Positions 38,171 through 47,066 of a stretch of 64,000 bases of DNA are shown one piece after another. The position numbers were made by a program, and so were the translations under genes. The notes below the pieces were generated by a model. It ran no database searches. It was given only the letters and a program-made list of their open reading frames with translations, and was not told the origin of the DNA. Position 1 is the stretch's first letter; every line of letters begins with the position of its first letter. The stretch comes from Flavobacteriales bacterium. GTDB lineage: Bacteria > Bacteroidota > Bacteroidia > Flavobacteriales_D > Sanyastnellaceae. The stretch covers positions 1 through 64,000 of the forward strand of contig CANEVR010000006.1 of NCBI GenBank assembly GCA_947442505.1, in the 5' to 3' direction.

Positions 38171-39848
38171 ATACATCCTACATATCATTCTCGCGTCAAT
38201 ACTGGTGTTCAGCAGTTGTGCTAAAAAACAAACCAGTATTTTTCTTTCAAAGGAAAAGGCAAAAGAAGCCAACGACCAATTTTTCAAAGGCATTGAAATG
38301 AAAAACAATGCCAAATGGGAATTGTCCGTCAAAGCCTTTGAAGACTATCTGGTTATTTTGCCCAATGAAGCCGCAGCACACTATGAAATTGCAAGGATAC
38401 AGAGGGAACAATTGTTGATTCCTGAAATGGCCCTAACACACGCCAGGCGTGCCGCAGAGCTGGACAAAAACAACAAATGGTATGGCCTTGAATACGCCCG
38501 TTGTTTGGGAGCCAATAATCAGTGGCCACAAAGCATCAAACAGTACCAAGCACTCATCAAACATGACCCCAATTGGACACTACCCATTCTTGAACTCTCT
38601 GAAACTTGCGCCAGAAATGGAGAAATCAGACAGTCCATTGAAGCCCTCGATCAATTGGAAAAAGTCAACGGTATAGATCCCTATATCTCACATCTAAAAC
38701 AAGAACTGTATATACAATTAAAAGATTTGGAAGCCGCCGGTCTAGAGTTAGAAAAATTAGCATTGGCATTTCCTGAACAAACAGAATTTACGCTACAAGC
38801 TGCTGAATTTTATTTGGGAATAAATGCCAATGATCGAGCTTTAAACCTCATCAATAAAAATCCACACACTCCGGAAAGTCAGAAAGCGTTTCTTCAATAC
38901 AAAATCCTTTCTAAAGATCCAAAGGCGCATCCCCAAGACATCCTAATTGCACTAGATAAAGCACTAGACATGCCCGGAATAGAGATAGATCAACGCATCA
39001 ATGCTCTGGCACCTTTTGTTTATAGCGAAAATATTCAAGAAGAGTGGAAATCCATCATTGAACGTTGTATTGAAAAAACAACTGTCGCATATCCAAGTGA
39101 GGCCAAAGCATTTTCACTGGCGGGTGATTTCTATGCTTTGAACGATAAAAAAACCAAAGCCGTTGAGGCGTATCTCATTACTGTAAAGCTTGACCCTTCC
39201 AAAAAAGTGGTTTGGACAGCTTTGTTGGGCATGTTTGAAGAAGACCCCAGCTCTTCGCCAATGCAGTACTATGATCTTTCTCAAGAAGCCTGTAACCTTT
39301 TCCCTTTTGCAGCAGAATTCAGGAACCAAGCGGCACAGGCGCTTTTCAGAATGGGCGAATTTCAAGTGTGCATTGAAGAATGCGATGCAGGCCTAGCCAT
39401 TGTCCTAGACGATGCCAAAAATGAATCCGGGCTGTACCTCATGAAATTATTCAGTCTGGCAGCAATAGGCGATAAAACTAAGGCGCGAAAGCAAGGCGAA
39501 ATCATGATGAAAAAGATGAGTACGCTGAGCACAATGACGGTTCTACAATTGGGATGGATTGATGCATTTTTCACTCTGAACATTCCAGGACTTGAAGAGC
39601 AAATAATCGTACTCATCAACAATCAAATTCCAGGATATGAAATAACGCTTCACGCCATGCGAATGAGCAAAGGAGAAAACATTTCAGAATCAGAATTCGA
39701 AAAAAATAGCTTCTTTGATGCCTTAAACGCAGCAAAGTATTTCACCCAGAAAAAAGACAATGCCACTGCGTGCAAATTCTTAACGGAAGCCAAGAAGAAA
39801 ATGCCATACAACACTTGGCTGAATCAAATCAATCCAGAATGTCCTTAA
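38163..39848 (+). CDS. TPR-repeat lipoprotein
   Basis: A 561-residue protein starting at a TTG (38163) inside the end of the previous gene. A lipoprotein signal, ILVFSSCAKKQ, places the lipid-anchored cysteine at about residue 20. The rest is alpha-helical with tetratricopeptide-like repeats, for example WELSVKAFEDYLVILPNEAAAHYEIAR and ALTHARRAAELDKNNKWYGLEYAR. TPR proteins act as protein-binding scaffolds. The partner is unknown, but the neighbours (DUF4292 lipoprotein, EnvC-like) suggest an envelope assembly role. Confidence 0.85.
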   Translation: MNKYILHIILASILVFSSCAKKQTSIFLSKEKAKEANDQFFKGIEMKNNAKWELSVKAFEDYLVILPNEAAAHYEIARIQREQLLIPEMALTHARRAAELDKNNKWYGLEYARCLGANNQWPQSIKQYQALIKHDPNWTLPILELSETCARNGEIRQSIEALDQLEKVNGIDPYISHLKQELYIQLKDLEAAGLELEKLALAFPEQTEFTLQAAEFYLGINANDRALNLINKNPHTPESQKAFLQYKILSKDPKAHPQDILIALDKALDMPGIEIDQRINALAPFVYSENIQEEWKSIIERCIEKTTVAYPSEAKAFSLAGDFYALNDKKTKAVEAYLITVKLDPSKKVVWTALLGMFEEDPSSSPMQYYDLSQEACNLFPFAAEFRNQAAQALFRMGEFQVCIEECDAGLAIVLDDAKNESGLYLMKLFSLAAIGDKTKARKQGEIMMKKMSTLSTMTVLQLGWIDAFFTLNIPGLEEQIIVLINNQIPGYEITLHAMRMSKGENISESEFEKNSFFDALNAAKYFTQKKDNATACKFLTEAKKKMPYNTWLNQINPECP

Positions 39849-40756
39849 AGTTCTTTGCCCTCACCTTGTGTTCAATATTCATCCTCATGGGTTGTCAATC
39901 ATCCAAAGGACTAAGCACTGGTGAAGAAAACATTCGCCCAAAGCCCGCCATGACCGTCCTTAAGCAAAATGAAAAAAGTTGGACAGAATACAAGCAACTT
40001 GGAATGAAAATCGAAGGATTTACAAAAAAAGCAGAAGACAACATTGAATTCAAAGCCAATGTCCGAATTAAAAAAGACAGCGCTATTTGGATGAGTTTTT
40101 CACCAGCTTTAGGAATAGAAGTGGCACGGGTTCTAATCCTTGAGGACAGCTTAAAAGTACTATCTAAAATTCCAGATAATAAATTTGCCTACATCAGTGA
40201 TATTGATTCATTGGAAGAATTCTTGCATTTCGAATTTGATTTGGAAGATTTGGAAAGCATCATGAGTGGAAGACCTGTAGGTATAGATCGCATTGGAGGA
40301 AAGTTCAAATCTGATATTGACGATAATCAATACCTCATCTCCACCAGATACAAAAGACGCATTAAAAAATCAATGGCCATTCTGAACCAAAATCCAGATA
40401 CATTGGAAACAGATGACGACCGAATCAGAAACAGAGAAAAAAGAAGGCAACACAGACTTGAGGAAGACGGCCTTATCCTTTCTAAATATTGGTTTGAGAA
40501 CGAGCACTATCATCTCAACAGATGTGTATTTCAAGACCTCATGAACAACAGGGTAATTGAAATAAAATACAACTCTTGGAGCTTTGATGAAAACGAAGAA
40601 AAGCAAAACGCTTATCCTGGTCAAGTGGAAATCATCGTGACAGACAAAGAGAAACAATTTATATTCGGCTGGAACGTTAACAAATGGGTCACCGATCGAA
40701 CTTTTGAATATCCCTTTGAGGTTCCAGAAGGTTACGAAGTGAAAAAGAAATTATGA
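39839..40756 (+). CDS. DUF4292 lipoprotein
   Basis: About 305 residues from the ATG at 39839; it overlaps the end of the TPR gene by 10 bases, and an earlier in-frame start at 39770 was rejected because it lies before the signal sequence. The lipobox IFILMGCQSS marks a lipidated cysteine. The mature domain matches the DUF4292 pattern: KANVRIKKDSAIWMSFSPALGIEVARVLI, LSKIPDNKFAYISDIDSLEEFL. I believe this family is distantly LolA/LolB-like, which would fit a role in lipoprotein or lipid handling at the outer membrane, but that is inference. Its stop overlaps the EnvC-like start. Confidence 0.85.
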   Translation: MSLKFFALTLCSIFILMGCQSSKGLSTGEENIRPKPAMTVLKQNEKSWTEYKQLGMKIEGFTKKAEDNIEFKANVRIKKDSAIWMSFSPALGIEVARVLILEDSLKVLSKIPDNKFAYISDIDSLEEFLHFEFDLEDLESIMSGRPVGIDRIGGKFKSDIDDNQYLISTRYKRRIKKSMAILNQNPDTLETDDDRIRNREKRRQHRLEEDGLILSKYWFENEHYHLNRCVFQDLMNNRVIEIKYNSWSFDENEEKQNAYPGQVEIIVTDKEKQFIFGWNVNKWVTDRTFEYPFEVPEGYEVKKKL

Positions 40757-42078
40757 GAAAACTGTTGCACTTTTTTATCATTGTTTCGAGCATCCTTACT
40801 GGTGTTCTGGTCAGTCAATGGATGCTAGCGCAAAACAAAAAAGAATTGCTCAAAACCCAGCGGGATGAGATAACGGCCAAAATCAAGGAAACCAAGGCCA
40901 TGATCGCTGATTCTGAAAAGAAACAAAAACTAACGGCCAATCAAATTGCCGTCCTCAATGAGCAAATTCGGTATAGGGAAAACATGATTGACAACATCGA
41001 TGGCGAGTTGGGGCAATTGGACGTGACCATTCAGCAGGAACAAAACCAAATCGTTCAATTGGAATTTCAATTGGAATCACTCAAGTCTGAATATGCCAAA
41101 ATGGTTTACCAAGCTTACAAAAACCGAAGCACCTACAACAGTATCGTTTTTATTCTAAGTGCCGATGACTTTTATCAAGCGTACAAGCGTTACAAAATCA
41201 TGCAAGCCCTGTCAGAAGGGCGACAGAAGCAGGTAGAGATTATTCAAGAAACAGAACAAACTTTAAAGGATAAGATCAACGAGCTGAAATACAGCAGACA
41301 CGAAGCCTTGGCACTAAAACAAGAGCAGGAGGTGGTGAAATCAGAAATCAATCAAGACCGCCAAACGCAACAAGAGAAGTTGGGAAAACTCAAAAAGGAA
41401 GAAGGTAAACTTCGTGCACAACAAAAAAAGCTGGATGGGGATCGAAAGAAATTAAGCAGTAAAATTCAAGACATCATCAACCGAGAATTGGCAGCCGAAA
41501 GAAAAAAAGAAGAAGAGAAAATAAAAAAACTTACCGCTATCAACACGGCCAAGAAGCCAGAAACTCCCAAAGGAGAAATGCCAAAGGCGCCATTGGCAAC
41601 CAAAACAGAAACCAAAAGCACAGCCATTACATTGGCACCTGAAGTTATTGCATTAAATAGCAACTTTGAAACCAACAAAGGAAATTTACCATGGCCAGTG
41701 GCACAAGGCACCATCACATCAAGATTTGGCAAACACAATCATCCAAGCCTTGATGACATTGTATTAAACAACAATGGGGTTGATTTTACAACCAAACAAG
41801 GTGAGAACGTATTGTGTGTATTTGGCGGAAAGGTGACCTCTGTATTCAGCATACCCGGTGCAGGCTACAACATTATTGTCACCCATGGAACGTACAAGAC
41901 CGTTTATTCAGGATTGGCTCAAGTTAGCGTTAAGGTGGGGGATAAAGTCAATTCCAAACAATCATTGGGCAATGTAGGAATGACCGACGACGAGGCAGTA
42001 CTTCACTTTGAATTGTGGTCAGTAAACAGTACCAAAGGAACTGCGCAAAATCCCGAATCTTGGATCAAACGCCGTTAG
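40753..42078 (+). CDS. EnvC-like murein hydrolase activator (M23/LytM fold)
   Basis: A 441-residue envelope protein. A signal or anchor sequence (~5-27) is followed by a long coiled coil (~28-260, e.g. QRDEITAKIKETKAMIADSEK) and a Lys/Pro/Thr-rich linker. The C-terminal LytM domain begins LPWPVAQGTITSRFGKH. The canonical HxH of active M23 peptidases is not complete: the segment is VTHGTYKTVYSGLA, with Ser-Gly where a second histidine is expected. That agrees with EnvC-type proteins, which activate amidases rather than cut peptidoglycan. The 3' end overlaps the converging deaminase-like gene by 14 bases. Confidence 0.9.
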   Translation: MRKLLHFFIIVSSILTGVLVSQWMLAQNKKELLKTQRDEITAKIKETKAMIADSEKKQKLTANQIAVLNEQIRYRENMIDNIDGELGQLDVTIQQEQNQIVQLEFQLESLKSEYAKMVYQAYKNRSTYNSIVFILSADDFYQAYKRYKIMQALSEGRQKQVEIIQETEQTLKDKINELKYSRHEALALKQEQEVVKSEINQDRQTQQEKLGKLKKEEGKLRAQQKKLDGDRKKLSSKIQDIINRELAAERKKEEEKIKKLTAINTAKKPETPKGEMPKAPLATKTETKSTAITLAPEVIALNSNFETNKGNLPWPVAQGTITSRFGKHNHPSLDDIVLNNNGVDFTTKQGENVLCVFGGKVTSVFSIPGAGYNIIVTHGTYKTVYSGLAQVSVKVGDKVNSKQSLGNVGMTDDEAVLHFELWSVNSTKGTAQNPESWIKRR

Positions 42079-42976
42079 TCTCAAAACTGCGGTTTCCACT
42101 AAGACCCCCGGTATGCACCAAGAGAACATCAACTCCTAGTGGATTGGTTAAAGGTCCATTTGCTATAGCATAAGCCATTTTTGCAGAGTAAACACGATCC
42201 CATTTAAACCCCTTCCTATCTTCCTCTTCCATCCAATCTATCAATTCCGCCTGTATCTTTCCAAAACCACCCCAGCGATCATCGCCATATACTTCCAAGC
42301 GCTCCATCACCTCCTCCACCGCCTCTGCATCATGCAATACCCACCGCAATTTTTGACGAACCATTTCCCGCATTTCTGATGCACTCAACTTCAATCCAAA
42401 AAAAGCATGCACCTTATGATGCGTTGTACTCAATAACAAACCAGCTGCTGATGTTCCTGTGCCAGCACATATACAGAAATCAGAATATTGTTCTTTGTCC
42501 TTAGGGGATAACAACTCCATACACCCCATAATACCCAGATAATTGGCACCGCCCTCAGGAATAAAATAAGCATGTGGATAATGATCGTGCAACCAGACCT
42601 TGAAATCTTCTGTTCCGCGCTCGTCATACAAGGCCGTATCAATAGGAACAACTTCCATTCCCTCCTGCTCGCAATCTCTCATCACCAAAGTAGGTTGTTC
42701 TTTGTGCCAAAAACCCCGCACCAATCCCACAGAAGACATTCCATTGTTTCGGGCATATTGGGCAGTGGCCAACAAATGATTGCTCCATGCACCTCCCATG
42801 GTAATAATGGTGTCAAAGCCCTTCTGTACTGCATCTTGTACATTGTACAATAACTTAAAACGCTTATTCCCTGACTCCCATTCTGGCAGGTGCCAGGCTT
42901 GACGCAGGGTGTAATTCACGCTGGATTGTTGTGTCTCAACAATCCATTTCTCATATCTCCATTGAACTGATTCCAT
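42065..42976 (-). CDS. ACC deaminase/D-cysteine desulfhydrase family PLP enzyme
   Basis: A 303-residue fold-type II PLP enzyme. The lysine that holds PLP lies in SGNKRFKLLYN (Lys41 by comparison with GNKxRKLEY), with the substrate-binding IITMGGAWSNHLLATA after it and ICAGTGTSAAGLL for the PLP phosphate. The C-terminus has LLVHTGGLSGN. Members break down 1-aminocyclopropane-1-carboxylate or D-cysteine; in bacteria outside plant niches D-cysteine desulfhydrase is more usual, but I cannot decide here. It is slightly short for the family (~320-340). Confidence 0.87.
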   Translation of the reverse strand: MESVQWRYEKWIVETQQSSVNYTLRQAWHLPEWESGNKRFKLLYNVQDAVQKGFDTIITMGGAWSNHLLATAQYARNNGMSSVGLVRGFWHKEQPTLVMRDCEQEGMEVVPIDTALYDERGTEDFKVWLHDHYPHAYFIPEGGANYLGIMGCMELLSPKDKEQYSDFCICAGTGTSAAGLLLSTTHHKVHAFFGLKLSASEMREMVRQKLRWVLHDAEAVEEVMERLEVYGDDRWGGFGKIQAELIDWMEEEDRKGFKWDRVYSAKMAYAIANGPLTNPLGVDVLLVHTGGLSGNRSFETNGV

Positions 42977-43018
42977 TTTGGGTTGTTGTTTAACGCGCTA
43001 TATCATTACTTTACAAGC

Positions 43019-43192
43019 ATGCAATCCAACCGCAATATACCCCGAGAAGAAGGTGATTATTACTACACCGAAGAGGGATTTATTGTTTTTACAGAACAAT
43101 ACCATCTGAAACGCGGCCATTGTTGTCAAAGTGGATGCAAGCACTGCCCATATGGTTTTGATAAAAAGACAGGGAAGGTGAAGAAGAAGTAG
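43019..43192 (+). CDS. Small DUF5522-type cysteine-cluster protein
   Basis: About 57 residues from the ATG at 43019; a longer in-frame start at 42983 (TTG) is less likely because the family begins near the NIPREEGDYYYTEEG segment. The signature RGHCCQSGCKHCPYGF has four cysteines and matches the DUF5522 pattern, probably binding a metal. The function is unknown. It stands alone, divergent from the PLP enzyme with 42 bases between the starts. Confidence 0.8.
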   Translation: MQSNRNIPREEGDYYYTEEGFIVFTEQYHLKRGHCCQSGCKHCPYGFDKKTGKVKKK

Positions 43193-43241
43193 TGAATTGG
43201 GGTAGTCCCGGATTCTTGATGGCTCCAGCCGCAGCGCATAC

Positions 43242-43559
43242 TCACCTCACCTCATCCAATATCTCCAACACCGTTCTAAACGCCGCACAGTGTTGTCCAA
43301 ATTTCTCGTTATGATCCGCCTGCAATGCCGTGGCAAACTCCTCTCGGTAGCGTGTCAAATCCCCCGAACTCGCACAGACATACTGCACCGCGTATGTAAT
43401 GCCCCCTTCCTCAAAATCCAATACCCGACAGATCCGATTTTCCAGAAACATTCCAGTAGCCATCACGTCCGGTATGTGAACACTTTTCATCCACTCCAAC
43501 CAGGTCTCATGCACCGCCTCATCCACTGAAACAGTGACGTTGTACAATACTTTATTCAT
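43242..43559 (-). CDS. DUF4286 family protein
   Basis: A 105-residue protein with the family pattern LYNVTVSVDEAVHETWLEWMKSVHIPDVMATGMF near the N-terminus and ITYAVQYVC centrally. DUF4286 proteins have a ferredoxin-like (dimeric alpha-beta barrel) appearance and no known function. No signal sequence; probably cytoplasmic. It is divergent from the membrane protein gene at 43618, with 58 bases between. Confidence 0.88.
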   Translation of the reverse strand: MNKVLYNVTVSVDEAVHETWLEWMKSVHIPDVMATGMFLENRICRVLDFEEGGITYAVQYVCASSGDLTRYREEFATALQADHNEKFGQHCAAFRTVLEILDEVR

Positions 43560-43597
43560 TTGTCAAAAATGAGGCATCTTATTGGTCCTTCAAAGAT

Positions 43598-43605
43598 TAT
43601 ATTTG
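43598..43605 (+). promoter_or_regulatory. -7 box TATATTTG overlapping a 12-bp palindrome
   Basis: TATATTTG fits TAnnTTTG exactly and ends 12 bases before the ATG at 43618. It overlaps the perfect palindrome ATTTGTACAAAT at 43601-43612, which covers the expected transcription start and could be an operator. The nearest upstream TTG (43582) gives only 13 bases to the box, so the -33 element is weak. Confidence 0.5.
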
Positions 43606-43617
43606 TACAAATTAAAA

Positions 43618-44055
43618 ATGATGACTGGTATTTTACACTTACATTCTTTTCTGCGTTATGTCGCAGTGTTCTTGATCATCTGGACCATCGTTCATGCTTT
43701 CATGAACATGAAAAAGAAAGAAGCTGCTCCTAGCAAGTGGTCCATGCTCAGCATGCTTGTTGTACACACTCAATTTATTCTGGGCTTGGTACTTTGGTTT
43801 CAAAAGTTTTCTGCAGTTTCAGGAACTCCAGAAATGAAACTTCCTGAGAATCGCTATTTTATCATGGAACATTCCATGATGATGTTGATTGCCATCGCAC
43901 TCATTACTTTGGGCCATATCAAAGGGAAAAGAGCGGCTGACAGTGCAACGCGATACAAAACGATTTTCCGCTTCTTTTTGATTGGCTTCATCATCATGAT
44001 GGCCATGATTCCTTGGCCTTTCTTGTCCTTTGCTCCTGTCCGTGGTTGGTTCTAA
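43618..44055 (+). CDS. Four-helix membrane protein, cytochrome b-like
   Basis: About 145 residues from the ATG at 43618 (ATG at 43621 is equally possible). Four hydrophobic segments are visible: HSFLRYVAVFLIIWTIVHAF, the LSMLVVHTQFILGLVLWF segment, MMMLIAIALITLGH and FLIGFIIMMAMIPWPFL. Histidines lie in helices 1-3 (HLHSF, VHTQF, MEHSM and LGHIK), as in haem-binding four-helix bundles, and such Bacteroidota proteins are often labelled cytochrome b. It ends 1 base before the c-type cytochrome gene, which supports an electron-transfer role, but haem binding is not proven. Confidence 0.75.
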   Translation: MMTGILHLHSFLRYVAVFLIIWTIVHAFMNMKKKEAAPSKWSMLSMLVVHTQFILGLVLWFQKFSAVSGTPEMKLPENRYFIMEHSMMMLIAIALITLGHIKGKRAADSATRYKTIFRFFLIGFIIMMAMIPWPFLSFAPVRGWF

Positions 44056-44056
44056 T

Positions 44057-44365
44057 ATGAGGTCACTGATTTTAATCGGGCTTTCATTCGTTGTCTTTTC
44101 TTGCAACAATGGTAATGCTCCTCAACAGGAAACTGCCGTAAACGCCAAAGACATTTATACTACTCGCTGTGCGGGATGTCACGGATTGGACGGTCAGTTG
44201 CAAATGTCTGGAGCCAAAGCATTGCCCGCTTCAACGTTGAAAAAAGAAGAGGTGGTGACACAAATACAAATGGGAAAAGGCAACATGCCCCCATTCGATA
44301 GTCGTCTTTCTCCGCAAGAAATTAAGGCGGTGGCGGATTATGTTATTCAAATGCGCCCCCATTAA
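44057..44365 (+). CDS. c-type cytochrome lipoprotein
   Basis: A 102-residue class I cytochrome c. The lipobox FVVFSCNNG marks lipidated Cys16. The haem-binding motif is CAGCH (Cys38, Cys41, His42), and the likely axial methionine is in GKGNMPPFDSRLS. The C-terminal helix EIKAVADYVIQMR is typical. The ATG at 44057 was taken because the in-frame start at 44030 lies inside the preceding gene. It lies directly after the four-helix membrane protein and 3 bases before hflX. Confidence 0.93.
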   Translation: MRSLILIGLSFVVFSCNNGNAPQQETAVNAKDIYTTRCAGCHGLDGQLQMSGAKALPASTLKKEEVVTQIQMGKGNMPPFDSRLSPQEIKAVADYVIQMRPH

Positions 44366-44368
44366 TCC

Positions 44369-45529
44369 ATGGCCAAACTAGTAGAAACGGCCAAGCCACA
44401 GGAGACCTGTGTATTGGTGGGCATCATCACCCAAACGCAAACCAAACGCCTGCTTACTGAGTACTTAGATGAATTGGCCTTCTTGGCTGAGACAGCCAAT
44501 GCCCAGACTTTGGAACGCTTTACACAATCCCTTCCCCACCCTGATTCTAGAACTTTTGTGGGAACAGGTAAAATTGAGGAAATCAAAAACTACGTGCATG
44601 AGCACGATGTGGACATGGTCATTTTTGATGACGAATTGGCCCCATCACAATTGCGCAATTTGGAGCAGGTTTTCAATATTGAAGACAAAAAGGTCAAAGT
44701 ATTGGACCGGAACAACCTCATCTTGGACATCTTTGCCCGCCGAGCACGCACCGCCCATGCCAAGGTGCAGGTAGAATTGGCGCAATACCAATATTTGCTG
44801 CCCCGCCTAACCCGAATGTGGTCGCATTTGGAACGTCAAAAAGGAGGTATCGGTATGCGTGGTCCTGGAGAACAAGAAATTGAAACCGACCGACGCATCG
44901 TTCGTGACCGCATCTCCTTCTTGAAAAAAGAATTGGCCGTCATTGATCGCCAAAAGAAAACACAACGCAGCAACAGAGGCGATATGCCCCGCTTGGCCCT
45001 TGTCGGCTATACCAACGTGGGCAAATCTACTTTGATGAACGCCTTGAGTAAAAGCGATGTTTTTGCAGAAAACAAACTCTTTGCTACACTAGATACCACA
45101 GTTCGCAAAATTGTACTAGAAAACAAACCATTCTTACTCACAGATACCGTTGGTTTTATCCGAAAACTTCCACACGATTTGATTGAATCTTTCAAATCTA
45201 CTTTGGATGAGGTAAGAGAAGCCGACATCCTCATTCATGTGGTAGATGTCTCCCATCCCCAATTTGAAGACCATATCCGAGTGGTGAACGACACGCTCAA
45301 AGACATCGATTGCGGTGATAAGAAATCCCTCCTGCTCTTCAATAAAATGGATGCCTTTCACCCAGAGCACGACGAAGCCAGCCTAGAAGAGCCGATGAGC
45401 AAAGAAGAAACATTGTTGTATTTAAAGAAAACATGGATGGCCAAAATGCAATCCGATGTTCTCTTCATTTCTGCTCAGAATAAAATCAATTTGGATGAAT
45501 TACGGGCTTGGATCGTTGATCACATTTGA
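44369..45529 (+). CDS. hflX: GTPase HflX
   Basis: A 386-residue ribosome-associated GTPase that splits stalled or stressed ribosomes. The N-terminal domain ends in the family signature GGIGMRGPGEQEIETDRR. The G domain has LALVGYTNVGKSTLMNAL (G1), DTVGFIRKLPHDLI (G3) and LLFNKMD (G4). Length and domain order are normal. The stop is immediately followed by the converging manC stop (TGATCA junction, no gap). Confidence 0.96.
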   Translation: MAKLVETAKPQETCVLVGIITQTQTKRLLTEYLDELAFLAETANAQTLERFTQSLPHPDSRTFVGTGKIEEIKNYVHEHDVDMVIFDDELAPSQLRNLEQVFNIEDKKVKVLDRNNLILDIFARRARTAHAKVQVELAQYQYLLPRLTRMWSHLERQKGGIGMRGPGEQEIETDRRIVRDRISFLKKELAVIDRQKKTQRSNRGDMPRLALVGYTNVGKSTLMNALSKSDVFAENKLFATLDTTVRKIVLENKPFLLTDTVGFIRKLPHDLIESFKSTLDEVREADILIHVVDVSHPQFEDHIRVVNDTLKDIDCGDKKSLLLFNKMDAFHPEHDEASLEEPMSKEETLLYLKKTWMAKMQSDVLFISAQNKINLDELRAWIVDHI

Positions 45530-46615
45530 TCACACGGCCTCATCTCCCTTTTTCATTTTGATGTCGTTCACAAAGGTTTTGATTTTTTGTTCGTCCTCCA
45601 ACTTACACACCAAAAGTGTATTGCCAGAATCCACGACAATGTAACCATTCAATCCATGTAAGACCACCTGCTTGTTGTCTGGCATGTGTACGACATTGTT
45701 GCTGCAATTGTACAAACTCACATTCTTTCCTACCACACCATTGCGGTGTTCATCGTGCTTCAATTGTCCGTGCAATGAGCCCCAAGTGCCCAAATCACTC
45801 CAACCGAAATCACTCAACACCACATTGACATTCTTGGCTTTTTCCATGATTCCATAATCAATGCTGATGTTCTCACAGGCTGAATACATGCCATTGATAA
45901 AGGCCTGCTCCTGCGGGGTTCCGTAAACGGATTGACCCTCAGTAAAAGCTTTATTCATGTCTGGTAAAAACTGCTCAAATGCCGCAACGATAGAACCCAC
46001 TTTCCAAATGAAAATCCCGCTGTTCCATGAAAAATCACCACTGGCCAAAAAGTCCTTGGCCAATTCCAAATCGGGTTTTTCAGTAAAGGTTTTCACACGC
46101 TTTACACGATCATTGATGGCCGCTGCATCGTCCGCCCATTGGATATAACCGTAACCGGTATCAGGTCGTGTGGGTTTAATGCCCAAAGTCACCAGCTGTC
46201 CTTTCTCTGATTGATCAAAAGCAATTTGAATGGTCTCTTCGAACTGCGTTGTATTTAAAATCAAATGATCTGAAGGAGCTACCACCATGCGCGCATCTGG
46301 ATTGGCTGCCTGAATGCGGTGAGCGGCATAAGCGACACAGGGCGCAGTGTTGCGCATGAAAGGCTCACACAAAATTTGATTAGCGGCCAATTCCGGCAAT
46401 TGCTGATGAACCAAGTCGCGGTAGCGCTCATTGGTAACAATCAATATATTCTCCGTTGGACATAGTGTTCTGAATCGATCAAAAGTCTGCTGGATGAGGG
46501 TTCGGCCAACACCCAAAATATCGTGAAATTGCTTTGGAAAAGCAGTGCGGCTCATGGGCCAGAACCGAGAGCCGATTCCACCTGCCATGATCACGCAATA
46601 GTTGTTCTTGTTCAT
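45530..46615 (-). CDS. manC: Mannose-1-phosphate guanylyltransferase
   Basis: Makes GDP-mannose from GTP and mannose-1-phosphate. The 361 residues begin at the ATG at 46615; an upstream in-frame start at 46633 adds only six residues and falls in the promoter region. The nucleotide-binding MAGGIGSRFWPMSRTAFPKQF, the FMRNTAPCVAYAA, VAPSDHLI and TFTEKPD motifs are all present. It lacks the C-terminal isomerase domain of bifunctional ManC/AlgA, so it is the single-function type. GDP-mannose can serve mannosylation or, through gmd and fcl, GDP-fucose; fcl lies in this window. Confidence 0.95.
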   Translation of the reverse strand: MNKNNYCVIMAGGIGSRFWPMSRTAFPKQFHDILGVGRTLIQQTFDRFRTLCPTENILIVTNERYRDLVHQQLPELAANQILCEPFMRNTAPCVAYAAHRIQAANPDARMVVAPSDHLILNTTQFEETIQIAFDQSEKGQLVTLGIKPTRPDTGYGYIQWADDAAAINDRVKRVKTFTEKPDLELAKDFLASGDFSWNSGIFIWKVGSIVAAFEQFLPDMNKAFTEGQSVYGTPQEQAFINGMYSACENISIDYGIMEKAKNVNVVLSDFGWSDLGTWGSLHGQLKHDEHRNGVVGKNVSLYNCSNNVVHMPDNKQVVLHGLNGYIVVDSGNTLLVCKLEDEQKIKTFVNDIKMKKGDEAV

Positions 46616-46630
46616 TGTTAAATAAAGGTA

Positions 46631-46638
46631 CAAAAGTA
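46631..46638 (-). promoter_or_regulatory. -7 box TACTTTTG upstream of manC
   Basis: On the minus strand TACTTTTG fits TAnnTTTG exactly and ends 15 bases before the manC ATG, leaving an untranslated leader of about 11 bases. A matching -33 TTG is not evident. Confidence 0.5.
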
Positions 46639-46661
46639 ATACATCCGCGTGTTGTGGATGA

Positions 46662-47066
46662 TCACAGAATCGTCAGGATTCTGAGGTCTCCCTCCCGTCT
46701 GATTTGCCAGGTAATGGGTGATTCATAAAAAGGCTGCCCCAGCGCAGGCCATTCCACAAAATGATAGTCCGCCGTTTCCAACAAATCCTGAAATCCAATC
46801 TCCATCAACTCCTCTGCATTCTTAATGCGGTACAAATCATAATGATGAACCGTCTGCCCGCTGGGAGTTCGGTAAACATTGCAAATGCTGTACGTGGGGC
46901 TACTCACATCATGAATCCCCCATTGTTTTAGAATTTGAGATATCAAAGTGGTCTTACCTGTTCCCATCTCCGCATCCAACAGCACAACGGCCTTAGGGGG
47001 TAACTGCGCAACCAGCAATTGGGCCACTGACGCTATCTGATCAAGGGAATATTCAAACTGGCTCAT
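46662..47066 (-). CDS. tsaE: tRNA threonylcarbamoyladenosine biosynthesis ATPase TsaE
   Basis: An ATPase that works with TsaB and TsaD to make t6A37 on ANN-decoding tRNAs. The 134 residues match the small family. The P-loop is DAEMGTGKTTL, followed by VSSPTYSICNVY and the HHYDLYRI and FVEWPALG motifs. Its start overlaps the end of porX by 4 bases. I recall porX-tsaE as a recurrent neighbour pair in Bacteroidota, so the linkage looks ancestral and not specific to this genome. Confidence 0.95.
   Translation of the reverse strand: MSQFEYSLDQIASVAQLLVAQLPPKAVVLLDAEMGTGKTTLISQILKQWGIHDVSSPTYSICNVYRTPSGQTVHHYDLYRIKNAEELMEIGFQDLLETADYHFVEWPALGQPFYESPITWQIRREGDLRILTIL

Noticed and set aside
40753-42078. 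Calling the EnvC-like protein an active M23 endopeptidase
   Set aside because: The second metal-site histidine of the HxH is replaced (YSGLA), which fits a non-catalytic activator rather than a hydrolase.
43193-43241. Possible small RNA or gene between DUF5522 and DUF4286 genes
   Set aside because: Only 49 bases, no promoter box, hairpin or open frame of note.
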